A DNA stretch of 19,218 bases from Hyphochytrium catenoides (taxonomy: Eukaryota > Sar > Hyphochytriomycetes > Hyphochytriales > Hyphochytriaceae), in assembly GCA_900088475.1 (NCBI GenBank), contig FLMG01002677.1, forward strand, positions 687 through 19,904, read 5' to 3'. Below, piece after piece: positions 1 through 9,864 of the stretch. Position numbers and translations under genes: made by a program. A model generated the notes under the pieces. It worked only from the letters and a program-made list of their open reading frames with translations. It searched no databases and was not told the origin of the DNA. Numbering within the stretch: position 1 is the stretch's first letter; each line of letters starts with the position of its first letter.

Positions 1-23
1 GAGAGAGAGAGAGAGAGAGAGAG
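1..23. repeat. (GA)n microsatellite at the window edge
   Basis: An uninterrupted GA dinucleotide run that begins at or before the first base of the window. It opens a strongly purine-rich stretch that runs to about 520. Confidence 0.95.
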
Positions 24-568
24 GAGGTTCCAAGTGGTTAGTGGGAAGGAAGTAGAAGCCGGCGAGTAGAAGAGAAAGAGAAGCGACCTTGAGAGTGGAA
101 GAGAAAGGGAGTGACCTTGAGGAGGAGAGGAACAGAGAGAGAAGGAAGGAAAGAGGTTACTCTGGAGTAAAGATAGAAAGAGAGAGCAGCAGAAAAAGAG
201 CCAGAACTGACTGTGAGCGAGGAAAGCGGGAGAGACAACGCGAAAGGACGCGCCGCCCGTGTACAGAAGACAAAGAAGAAAGAAAGTCAAGATCACGAGG
301 GAGAGGACAGGACCCGCATCCATCCTTTGCAGAGTCAACAGAGAGCTTAAGGACGGGAAGTAGGGGAAGACACGCGCAGGGTGGGGCGGCATAAGTGCGA
401 ACGAGAGAGGGGAGAAAGAGGACGAAGGGCTGCTCAACGCGAGCGGACGAGATAGACAAAGAGAGAGAGAGAGACACACAGAGAGAGAGAAAGGGGGGGA
501 GAGAGAGAGAGAGAGAGTTTTAGCAGGAGACAGACTAATCGCTCTTGGAAATACCAAGCAGCATCACT
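24..568. other. Purine-rich 5' spacer of the DUF268 gene
   Basis: I see no gene here. The plus strand is mostly G and A. Open frames across it translate to Arg/Glu/Gly-rich or Ser/Leu-rich low-complexity sequence that simply reflects the GA composition. A broken GA microsatellite lies at 461-517. The stretch should contain the promoter and 5' untranslated region of the gene starting at 569; I recognise no TATA box or other defined element. Confidence 0.6.
461..517. repeat. Interrupted (GA)n microsatellite
   Basis: Three GA runs (461-474, 481-490, about 499-517) are separated by ACACAC and poly-G interruptions. They end about 50 bases before the DUF268 start codon, so they probably lie in the promoter or 5' untranslated region. 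Confidence 0.9.
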
Positions 569-972
569 ATGGTAGTTGCTCCCCTGCGACGACGTGGCGG
601 AAGTAGCAGAGGCAGATGGCCAACAGAACTTCTCGCGGTGTCCACTCTCTTTCTGCTCCTCCTCTCTCTCTCGGTTGCGCGCCATGCAGCCATCGACAGC
701 GATCAACAGGGCGGAGAAGAGACCACAGGAGAGAGATCTGCCCCTCCTCGGCACATGCCGGAGGAGCTCCGTAGTAGCTTCACCCTGAATGGCTCCATCC
801 CTGTTGGGCAGTACTATGTGGACGACTCAGACGGCGGCAAAGGTTGGAGCGAAAGAAAGAGGACTCTCTACTGATCTTTTGTTTTCTTCTCAGTCTCTTT
901 CCTGCTCTGTCGCTTATTTCGCCCCCGCTCTCACTCTGGATTATCCCTACTTCTTCCTCTCTCCCGTCTCTT

Positions 973-1008
<36 letters not shown>

Positions 1009-3059
1009 TCGCATTTATCACGCCTTCTCTCTCTGTCCCTTCCCTTTCATCTGCTCTGCCGTCCGCAGTCTCCCCCGTCCCCGTCCCTCAGGTATTAAGG
1101 CACGTCGTCATTCATAGGCACGCACTACATCTATCCAGCGGAGGATGTCAATACGTTTCTTCAACAGGCAAAGCGCCTTAGAGGTTCTCGATCTGTGCTC
1201 TTTTCTCTTACTCTTTCTCTCTCGGACTTCTCCTTCTTTACAAGCCGTCAACCTCCAGGCTGGGCTGGATCTCTGTCTTCGGCCACTGCTTTGGGTGCTT
1301 CCTCTTCTCTGATTGTACCTCATTCTCCTTGCAGCGCGGTTGAAGGTTGCAAAGGGGTTGGACTTCCAGGATAAGTGGCTCTTCCAGGTATTTCTTCTAG
1401 TCTCTCCTTCTTTTTCCTGGCAGATGGTCTTTGTCTCTTTCTCTCTCTCTCCTTGCTTGTTCTTCCCTTCCCCTATGGATTGCATCTTCTTTTGCTTGTA
1501 TCCTATGGGAATGTCCTTTGCCTCTCTTGGTCTACTTCTCTTCCTCTCCTGAGTGAACTCTCTCTCTCTCTCCTACATTCGCGCCATCATGCGGCTCCCT
1601 GTGTCATTAAGGCGCTAGAGAAGTTTCGTCCGAAGGGAAAGACGGTGGCTATCTTTGGCTCTATGAGGCCATGGTACTGTTTGCCTCACCTACTTTTATG
1701 CCTAGTGTCTCCTTAGCTGTGCTCTTTCTTCTTCTGTTATTGTACCCTTGGATCTTTCAAAGCGGTCTCTCTTACTGCTGGAGCGTTCGTTCCCTCAGAC
1801 ACTCAAGAAAACTTGTCTTCTATTGCTGGTTTTGGGTGCTACGCTCTCCCTTCTCCTCTCGTTCATCCTCCTAACGGTCTTGCCTCTCTAGGTACGAAGC
1901 CGTGAGCTTGGCCTTCGGCGCCGCGAAGGTGGTGACCATAGAGTACAACCGGCTCACGTACGAGCACCCGGGCATGGAGACAATGACAGTAGAAGAGTTC
2001 AAGAAAAAGAGAAAAGAAATGATGAAGTTTGATGTTATTCTGTCTCTTTCCAGGTAGCCATACACGTCGTCCCATGCTTCTCCTCTCTCTTACTTCCTGG
2101 AGGCCGGTTAGCTCTGCTCTCACGCTCGGTAGACAGACTACAACTCACCCTCGCCCTTCTCTTCCTTTCTTTGTCCTCTCCAGCTTTGATCATGACGGCT
2201 TGGGACGATACGGGGATCCAATAGACCCAGAGGGAGATCTCAAGGCCATGAAAACGGTCCGACGCACTTATCTCTACCCCTTCATGCCAAAGTAATCTAT
2301 CTGCGTAAGCTCTCTCTCTCATCTCTCCCCTCCAGAGCACAGACTCTCATCTCACGCACCCTCAAACGTGAACCATAGGTTTCAAAGGTCCTCGCACCAG
2401 GTGGCGTCTTTTTCCTCACGGTTCCTATAGGTCCAGGTAGAGTTTGTTTCCTCTCTCTTTCTCCCGTTCCCCATTCCATCGTCGCGGCTCACAGATGCGA
2501 TGTTTGGATAATAGACTACGTTGTTTGGAACCTCCACCGTCGATATGGTAGGTACATCTTCTCCACAGCGATAGCTCTGTGTTGCCCCTCATCTTGATGT
2601 CCTTCCAATAGAGCTCCGACTAGGTTCGCCTTGTCTCACTTAGTAGTGATAGTAAGTGACTGATGTTCTTTGCCATGGCTCCTCCTCCATCAGGACCTAT
2701 CAGGTTGCCTCGGTTGCTGTCTGGATGGAAATTGGTATGTCCAAGGTCTTCCTCTCCAAAAATGGCAAGACAGACAGAGAGAGAGAGAGAGGGAGAGAGA
2801 GAGAGAGCTCTCAGAAAGCCAGCTTTTGTGTCCGCCAAGAAGAGAGAGAGACGGAGAGAGAGAGAGAGAGAGAGAGGGAGAGGAGACTGGAAGGTCTGGG
2901 CGCGTTGGAGCTGACGATTACCTTTAGATTGACCGCTTTGGTTGGGACGAGAAGCGACTGACAGCTGAGGAGTCCTATACCAAGAGTTATGAGCCAGTTC
3001 TTGTCCTCCAAACGCTGGAAGTCGAAGCGACTGGAATCAGAGAGAGAGAGGACTTGTGA
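569..3059 (+). CDS. DUF268 family protein (methyltransferase-like), membrane-anchored, 10 exons
   Basis: Exons: 569-842, 1118-1183, 1335-1387, 1612-1673, 1892-2053, 2184-2256, 2379-2436, 2515-2547, 2694-2734, 2928-3059 (317 residues). All introns are GT-AG and the frame closes at TGA. ATG 569 is the first Met after an in-frame TAA at 536. Residues about 17-37 form a hydrophobic stretch after Arg-rich residues 7-16, which suggests a type II signal anchor or signal peptide. DUF268 hallmarks follow in order: VAIFGSMRPWYEA (143-155, glycine-rich first strand), KVVTIEYN in exon 5, FDHDGLGRYGDPIDPEGD (207-224), LAPGGVFFLTVPIGPD (235-250), WNLHRRYGPIRLP (254-266) and GWDEKRL near the C-terminus. The family is thought to have an AdoMet methyltransferase-like fold, but no substrate is known to me. 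A secretory-pathway location is inferred. The last residues (IREREDL) come from a short AG repeat. Splice donors are poor, so junctions such as 842/1118 are less certain than the core. Confidence 0.86.
977..1004. repeat. (TC)n microsatellite in DUF268 intron 1
   Basis: A TC dinucleotide run within the 275-base first intron (843-1117). It is pyrimidine-rich on the coding strand and so adds to an extended polypyrimidine region upstream of the acceptor at 1117. Confidence 0.9.
2775..2885. repeat. Two (GA)n tracts in DUF268 intron 9
   Basis: GA runs at 2775-2808 and about 2839-2885 fill much of the last intron (2735-2927). They are purine-rich on the coding strand, the opposite of a polypyrimidine tract. 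Open frames across them on both strands are low-complexity artefacts. Confidence 0.9.
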
Positions 3060-3186
3060 AGGCATGACTCTTTCTATACTGACTATGGAAATTTCTCTGT
3101 TCTCCTTTTTCTTTCTTTCTAATAGTCTCTCAAGCATGCTCCTTCTGGACCTTCAAGCAGTGCCTGCTTGCTTGCGTTGTGTTCAA
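3060..3186. other. Short convergent gap between the DUF268 and IQ-motif genes
   Basis: Only 127 bases separate the DUF268 stop (3057-3059) from the IQ-gene stop (3187-3189, minus strand). Both 3' untranslated regions and polyadenylation sites must fit here or overlap the opposite gene. I see no clear AATAAA on either strand inside it. Confidence 0.7.
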
Positions 3187-5347
3187 TTAGCCTTCTCTTG
3201 CATTCTTGCAGGTCGCATTTGTGGGCTTCATCTGTTGCTCGGCTGATCTTCTTTGATGGGCCTTTTGCTCTGCTTCAAAATACATCTCCATAAACTTCCC
3301 TTCTTTCTGTTTGCTTATGACAAACTCTGCTCTCTCTTTTTCCCTTTGGCTCCTCTCGTCTGCGCGTCGACGATTCCTCTCACGATCTTCCAGATACTCT
3401 TTCATCAGACGGGCAGGTTTTCCTAAGTTTGCAATACTTTTAGAATAGCAGCGCCTTGAATAGAGGAGGAAACAGTAGCTTAAGGTCACAGGTAGCTGAG
3501 AGTGAAGCTAAGGCTTCTGCCAGAGCCAAAGAATGTGACGGTCCAAGAAGAGATCGCACAATTTTTGGAACTCACCTGAACTATAGTTGCTCTTGACGAG
3601 TGATTTGAGCGGACTCTCTCTGTCGTTCCCGGGAGGAATGGTTCCCACAATCCTCGCCACTCTTGCTTCAGTCACTTCCTGCTTATAAGTGTCTTTCAGT
3701 CTGGCGTTCATCTTGCGCTGATGTTCCTTTAGCTGGTAGTACTCTCGCTCTGCCCTATATTGCTGCAGTAAAGCCAACTTATACCGCTGGACTCTGGGCT
3801 CTTTGGCCCTCTTCCTTGCGAAGTAGCCTCGAACCACGCGCTGGATACGCCACGCACAAGAGCTGTGCAGCTCTCTTAGTCTAAGGACTTCTGACTTAAC
3901 AATCGCGATGAACTTCCTAGCTAACACCCCTCTACAGGTGCCGAGAGAAATAGATAGACGTAGAGTTAGTGCGACACTGGGCCGGAGCGTGAAAGAATGA
4001 GAGAATGGAACAAGGACTGACAAGAGAGAGAGAGCCATAACACCTACTCAAAGGCAGGCAGATGACAGCGAAAAGAGCGGAGATAGAAGATTTCTTTTCG
4101 TGCTTGGCGCTAGAGAAAAGAGGAAGAGGCTTTCGGAGTATGGAAGGGACAGAAAGAATCTTCGGATAGCGACGCCGCCCTTGGGGACTTTACCTCCAAT
4201 GCGCCTGGATCCTGCTGGCTAGCTCATCGTGTCGGAGACAGACTCGCACTGCAACCTCTCTAATGTTTGCTTCTACGACATAAAGCGGCGGTTTGTTTCC
4301 TGTTCTTGCCACTAGCAGATGATAGTCCTTGTAGAGAAGATCCAGCTCTGCCTTGGCGAAGTACCAGAAAACGTGCTTTCGGCTGGGATAATTTTCCACA
4401 GCATAAGTTACCACTGTGGGATCAGCCATCTGCAGCAGGGAAGAGTCAGTTCTTTCCTTTTCCTTGCTTCAAATCTTCTCTCTTCCTTCCTCTTCAAACT
4501 CTCACGCGCTCGCTTTCTTCTCTCTCCTTTCGCTTCTTATCCATATCTTCTCTTGCGTTCATTCTCCCTTGAGCTGGCAACCTCACTGCAGACTACCTCT
4601 TTACCTGGATCAGCCGCAGGCAACTTAACGTGTTGGCCGTCCTACAAGCCATAAAAGACCGGAAGATCGCTTGGATCTTGGTGCTGGATCGCGATTCAAG
4701 GTCATCCTTTTCCTCCTTAGCCTTTCGGCGCGTCTGCAATAGCTTCCGCGCCAGATGGCATCGATAAGCGCACTGAATGATGATGGATGACTCTTCCTGA
4801 AGAATGATGAGCTTCCGTTTCGCGTCAACATCCTCTTCAATTTGAGAAGCGTAGCTTAGAGCGCCCAGCCGAAGATGGGAGGCTGTTCCGCAGTTGATGC
4901 ATGGCGGTAGACCCTAAGTGTAGAGTGTTAGCGCTTGGCAGATACTAGACGGAGTATAAGAGAGTGCGAAGAGCACTGGTTCTAACAGAGAAGTAAGGCA
5001 TCGGGACAACTACTCCGTGGCTGGGGACAGTCATGGTTATACGATAGACATCTCACCTCTGCTTTTAACTGAGCCTTGCCGCTGATAAGTGAAAGAGATG
5101 CAAGTAAAGCCGTGCTATTGATAAAGTTGAGGGCATTACACTTCCGACAGGTGAGATACGGCGTCAAATAGTATTCTTTGTCCTCTAGCGTGGCAGCATA
5201 AGTTGGCCCATTGACAATGCTCTTCTGCTCTGAAGGTTTGCGGAAGCGAGTTCCAAAGCCGTAAAGTTCGTCAGGCCGGGGCTTTGGCGGTTTACTTTGC
5301 CCCTTGCCCTGATGGCGAGGAACGTTCTTCACTCCTGGCGACGTCAT
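3187..5347 (-). CDS. IQ-motif (calmodulin-binding) protein with N-terminal CxxC pairs, 5 exons
   Basis: Minus-strand exons in order: 5347-5057, 4913-4605, 4429-4194, 3931-3576, 3422-3187 (475 residues). All introns are GT-AG; donors include GTGAGA and GTGAGT. The ATG at 5347 is the first Met after an in-frame TAA. Two CxxC pairs, C67/C70 and C102/C105, lie either side of intron 1 and could bind zinc. Four IQ motifs follow: IQCAYRCHLARK (from 143), IQAIFRSFMACR (from 177), IQAHWRGVLARK (from 274, split by intron 3) and IQRVVRGYFARK (from 308). Residues about 325-475 are very rich in Lys, Arg, Glu and Gln and look helical or coiled-coil (AEREYYQLKEHQRK, KEYLEDRERNRRRADERSQR). IQ motifs bind calmodulin or related EF-hand light chains. 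A cytoskeletal or ciliary role would be typical of such proteins but is only inference. I do not recognise a named orthologue. Confidence 0.85.
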
Positions 5348-6232
5348 GTCTATGGAGCGTTAAGGCGTATGGCTTCCAAGACTGTTTCTCCTATTCAAAG
5401 CCCCAATCTTGATGCAAGAGCCTTATCAGTCCCCTTAGCGTGCCATCTCGGTTTGGCACATCCTCTCGCCTTGGTTGCTCTGATCCGACATCCTCTTCCG
5501 ACCACCACCTCTAAAGCACATACGTACCCTTCCTCCAAGACCATACTCATTCTAGTCCCACGACAGCTTCATAACTTGTCGGCCCAACGACAGCTTCATA
5601 ACTTGTCGGCCGCTTGGAAAAGGCAGAGCTTCTCTCTCTCCGCGGGCTCTCGTCGACAGAGGCCAAAATAAAGACACAAGCTGAAGCTTTTCCGTCGCGC
5701 GGCAATTTCTCTCATCGCCGACAAAGGTCTGCCGTCCCGTGTCGGTTCACTTGTACAGACCTCCTCCAGGACTTTTAGCAGACTCTCGGGCCAAAAAACA
5801 CCCGAGTATTCTGAAGGTTTCTGTAGGCATTAACACTAGCGATAATGTTCAGTCTTTCTCTCAAGACTCGGGTACTAATCTCGGGTTTGACTTATTTGCT
5901 GACCAGCCATTGAGAGTTTGATCACATCAAAATCCTTGATGATGGCCAAGTCTCACAATTCTCAAACATTCGCCGCCCCTGCCACTGTTTCATAGCGGTG
6001 TCCTCGTTATGCCAGCAGACATACCCAATCGTACGCCTCCCGGAGGATGGGGAGTAACTCATAAGGCGGAAATTTTGTCAGACGTGAAGCTTCACTGAAT
6101 CTCTGTCGCCCCAGATAGAGCTCCGGTGCCTGCGCCTCATAGTCCCTGAGTGAACGTCATCAGCTCTGCTGCGGCCCTGTGAGCTCAAGAATCGTTGACC
6201 CTCAGTGCTGGGATAGATACACAGAAGATAAG
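5348..6232. other. Divergent intergenic region between the IQ-motif and BipA genes
   Basis: 885 bases between two divergent start codons, so it should hold both promoters. It contains a direct duplication of 24 bases (5561-5584 and 5588-5611) ending in TTGTCGGCC, and an inverted GCCGACAA at 5717-5724. There is also a cluster of CTCGGG motifs: plus strand at 5785, 5867 and 5880, minus strand at 5801. Short open frames here (for example 5739-5921) resemble nothing I know and lack splice context, so I do not call a gene. No TATA box is evident. Confidence 0.6.
5561..5611. repeat. Tandem 24-base direct repeat (period 27) in the divergent promoter region
   Basis: Two exact copies begin CGACAGCTTC and end TTGTCGGCC, at 5561-5584 and 5588-5611, separated by CAA. 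Each copy has short inverted arms (CGACA and TGTCG), so it is a quasi-palindrome. It could be a duplicated transcription-factor site or a chance duplication. Confidence 0.85.
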
Positions 6233-9200
6233 ATGCTCTCAAAGGTACTGCGATGTCGGTCACACCTGCGGCCGAAGGCTGCTGCGCTGGCGCCAAGAGC
6301 TTGGGCCTGGCCTCAGAGTGCGGCCAGGCGAGGCACAGAGCTCTCTCCTCTGCTGCGATGCATGTCCACAGACTCAACTGTGCGGCCAGAGAAAATCAGG
6401 AACCTCGCAATTGTAGCTCACGTAGACCACGGCAAGACCACTTTGGTGGACCAGCTGCTTCGCAATTCAGGCAATGTAAGACATGTCCCATGTCAATCTT
6501 TGTTGCTTCCCTGTGCCTCTGCATCTACATATTTATCTTAAGGCTGACGTCCTACACTTTCCCTCAAACGTCTTGCTGTTTTAGAAAGTGGCGGAGGACA
6601 GGGTGATGGATTCTATTGCTCTGGAGAAAGAGCGAGGCATCACCATCATGTCAAAGTGCACCAGGGTGCAATATCGTGATTATATACTGAACATCGTTGA
6701 CACTCCCGGCCATCAGGTATGACCTCTTGTTACAAAACGTCCGTATGAGAGGCAAAGAGAGATGCTGAAACCGACTAAGCAGGAAGAGGGAAAGAGGTGC
6801 GAGAGAGAGAGAGAGAGAGAAAGAGAGAGGGAGAGAACAAATGAGGGGACGACACAACCGAACGTGAGGGCTTTATAAACAAGGAAAGCGAGAGCTAAGA
6901 TAGAGTTCCTCCCGCTGATCTGCAAAGGAGATCCAACGGTACTGCCTCGTTCTCATAGTCCCATGCCGGTTTCCTCTCCCTATCGCGCCATTTGCCCCTC
7001 TCAGGACTTCGGTGGTGAAGTAGAGCGAATTCTGTCTATGGTTGATGGCGTGGTCCTGGTGGTTGATGCCACCGAGGGACCAATGGCCCAAACCAAGTTC
7101 GTTCTCTCGAAAGCCCTTCAGCAGGGCCTCAAGCCGCTCGTGGTGCTAAACAAAGTCGATAGACCGTCTTCACGTCTCGATGGAAGTGTGGAGAACGAGC
7201 TGTTTGATCTCTTTGTGGCGTTAGGGGCGAATGATGAGCAACTGGACTTTCCCATAGTCTACGCCTCTGCTAAGCAGGGTTGGGCTGTGAAAGATGTTGG
7301 AGAGAAAGAGGGAGAAGGCGACCCGAGGGAGAATATGGCTCCTCTTTTGGATGAGATCATAGACAAGATTCCCCCTCCCGTCGCCCCTGTCGATGAGCCC
7401 TTCTCTATGGTTGTCACTATGATTGGCTATGACTCTTATGTGGGAAGGCTTGTAACGGGGAGAGTGCATAGCGGCATAGTAAAGCTTGGGGACACAATCC
7501 AACGGATCAGCCTGGATGGGAAGGTCGTGGAGGCAGGGAAGGTAACCAGGATAACCTGCATGAGGGGGATGACTCCCGAAGAGATATCTGAGGCTGTTGC
7601 AGGTATGTTCGGAGGAAGAAGAGCTAGCCCTTCTTCCTTTCCTCTTACTTTGACTGGCCTTTTGAGTTGAACCTATCATTTAGTACTTTCCCGAAAGCCA
7701 GCGGGAGTATGTCTAATGTCTGCTCTCTGGCCGGCCCCTTTGATGTACATCCGCTACCTTGCTTTTGCCGGCAATGATTGGCATGGCCCTTCTTCATTCC
7801 CTAAGCTATCTTTTCTAGGTTGATCAATCTTTACCTAAGGACCAAGTCCTTCTTACGCTACTTTCTCCCTCACTCCGAAGCGCTGCCTTGGTCATGTTGT
7901 TAGGCTCACGGCTGTAACGATACCGCTCTAGTTGCTAATGCTATCTGAACGTCTCTCTTTCTTCCTTCTTACTCTCGCTGCGGTTGATCAGGTGACATTG
8001 TCACGATAGCTGGTCTACCAGCATCTGTATCAGACACAATTTGCGACAGTGCTGTCACCTCTCCTCTCCCGGCTCCTCAACTGGATCCGCCCACGATCTC
8101 CATGACGTTTGGTGTCAACTCCTCCCCGATAGCCGGCAGAGAGGGCAAGTTGCTGACGTCCACAGTGATCAAAGAAAGGCTTTTTAAGGAATGCGAGAAC
8201 AACGTAGCTGTCAACTTCAAGCCCTCCTCAGCGCCTGATGCGTTTGAAGTGCAGGGAAGAGGAGAGCTACAACTTGGCATTCTTATTGAGCAGATGAGAC
8301 GAGAAGGTACTTAGGGGCAGGGAGACACCCTGGGCAATCTGCGTCAGTCATGCCTTATTTCACTACTGCTCTCCTCTCTGAGCAGGTCCACCTCTGCCAG
8401 CATCGTCCTTCAGCCGTAATCATTTGACACACGTCATTGCACTCGTCATATCTTTCGGTTCCAATATCTGCCTTTGTTATTCTACCTGCTAAGCACACCT
8501 CATTTGTTCCTGCTCCTCGCTTCTCTCATTTACTCCCTCTCCCGCGCTCGCTCGTGATCCCACATTGCGCATCCGTTAGGCTTCGAGCTTTCCATCTCTC
8601 CTCCCAAGGTCGTTACTCGACTAAATGCGGAAGGAAAGGTGGAGGAGCCTATAGAGGAAGTGATCGTTGATGTGGATATGGAGTACACAGGGACGGTCAT
8701 TGAGCAGCTCTCTCTCAGAAAGTACGAACTCTACCTTTTTCTCGCCTGTTTGTCTTTGAAGCTACCATGCATTTTCTCCTTGGTATCTGCAATATCAAGT
8801 TTCTGCTTTGACTAGGCAGGACAATCGCTCTGCTGCTCTTCTGGTCAAACAACTTCTCTTTCACACCTGACGGGTTCTTGGGGTGAACTTGTGCACACAG
8901 CCGCTCTTAGCCCTTGGGAAGATTTTGCCCAAGCCTTCTTCTCACTCAGCCATCTTTTTGCGCATTCTCACCCTCTCTTCTCCTCCATCTCAACGTCATT
9001 GTAACCCATTCCATCTCTACCTAGAGGAGACCTTATAGAGTTCAAGGAGATGCAGGACAAAGCCCGGCTTATTTTCCATGTTCCAAGTCGAGGGCTGCTG
9101 GGATATCGCTCCCAAATCAAGACAGACACTAGAGGAAGCGCGATTCTAAACTCCATCTTCCACGCTTACCAGGAGGTAAAGGGAGGATCAGCAAGGGTAG

Positions 9201-9864
9201 AGAAAGGAAAGCTTGTCTCTGCGGCCGATGGCGTTGCTACATCCTATGCTCTCTCATCCTTGGAAGACAGAGGAGAGCTGTTCATCTCTCCTGGGACGGA
9301 GGTGTACACAGGTGAGGGACATTTGCTCCCTCTTAGCACTGGTTGTCTCTTAACTCTTCCCACCTTTCCTAGTCCTCTTACTCGTTCTCATCGCCGAGCG
9401 TCAGGATCCCTCTTATCGCTGTCGGCTCTCGCACCAAAAGTCTATTTATGTCACACGGCTGTTCTCGGCTCTCCTTGTCCCTCTCCCACATTTTAGTTAA
9501 GTAACTCTATTCCAGCCACTTCTGAGCTCCTTGCACTCTCTCCCTACTCTCAGCGATTGTGCTACTCCTACTTACGAGGTTGTTATGTCCAGGCATGATT
9601 ATTGGACAAAACTCACGCTCTGAGGACTTAGACGTCAATCCCGTCCGCGCCAAGGCCTTGACTAATATAAGAGCGGCAGGAAGCGACGAAGCTATTCGTC
9701 TTACTCCTCCCCGTCAGTTCTCCTTAGAAGAGACTTTGACCTATGTAGACAGTGATGAGATGATAGAGGTGACGCCTACAAAGATAAGAATGAGAAAGGC
9801 AGCGCTGGACCCTGGGCTTAGAGCAAGGCTACGAAAGAAGGGCAAGAGGGCGATGGTGATGTAG
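6233..9864 (+). CDS. typA/bipA: GTP-binding protein BipA/TypA, probably organelle-targeted, 7 exons
   Basis: Exons: 6233-6475, 6585-6716, 7005-7602, 7992-8306, 8580-8721, 9025-9311, 9593-9864 (662 residues, stop TAG). All introns are GT-AG. BipA/TypA is a ribosome-associated translational GTPase related to EF-G. All G motifs are present: P-loop AHVDHGKTT (62-70), ERGITI (97-102), DTPGHQDF (120-127), NKVD (174-177) and YASAK (211-215). The domain II strand [11 protein letters not shown], the BipA stretch [19 protein letters not shown] and the C-terminal SRGLLGYRS and [14 protein letters not shown] complete a full-length protein. Bacterial BipA is about 600 residues; the extra length is an N-terminal leader. 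That leader ([15 protein letters not shown] onward, about 45 residues) is rich in Arg, Ala and Leu with no acidic residue before Glu36, so it looks like a mitochondrial presequence. There is no secretory signal of the kind used for complex plastids. Met44 at 6362 is an alternative start at the leader boundary. Confidence 0.95.
6801..6835. repeat. (GA)n tract in BipA intron 2
   Basis: A GA run inside the 288-base intron 6717-7004, purine-rich on the coding strand. Frames on the opposite strand here encode only Ser/Leu low-complexity sequence. Confidence 0.9.

Noticed and set aside
89-477. Open frames on both strands in the left purine-rich region
   Set aside because: Their products are Arg/Glu or Ser/Leu low-complexity sequence that follows directly from GA/CT composition, with no domain.
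2612-2624. Alternative DUF268 exon starting near 2612 (AGCTCCGACTAG)
   Set aside because: It breaks the frame into the next block. The acceptor at 2693 gives RRYGPIRLPRLL, which matches the family and keeps frame.
3663-4654. Plus-strand open frames opposite the IQ-motif gene
   Set aside because: They are antisense shadows of exons and introns of the minus-strand gene, whose IQ motifs and splice sites are clear.
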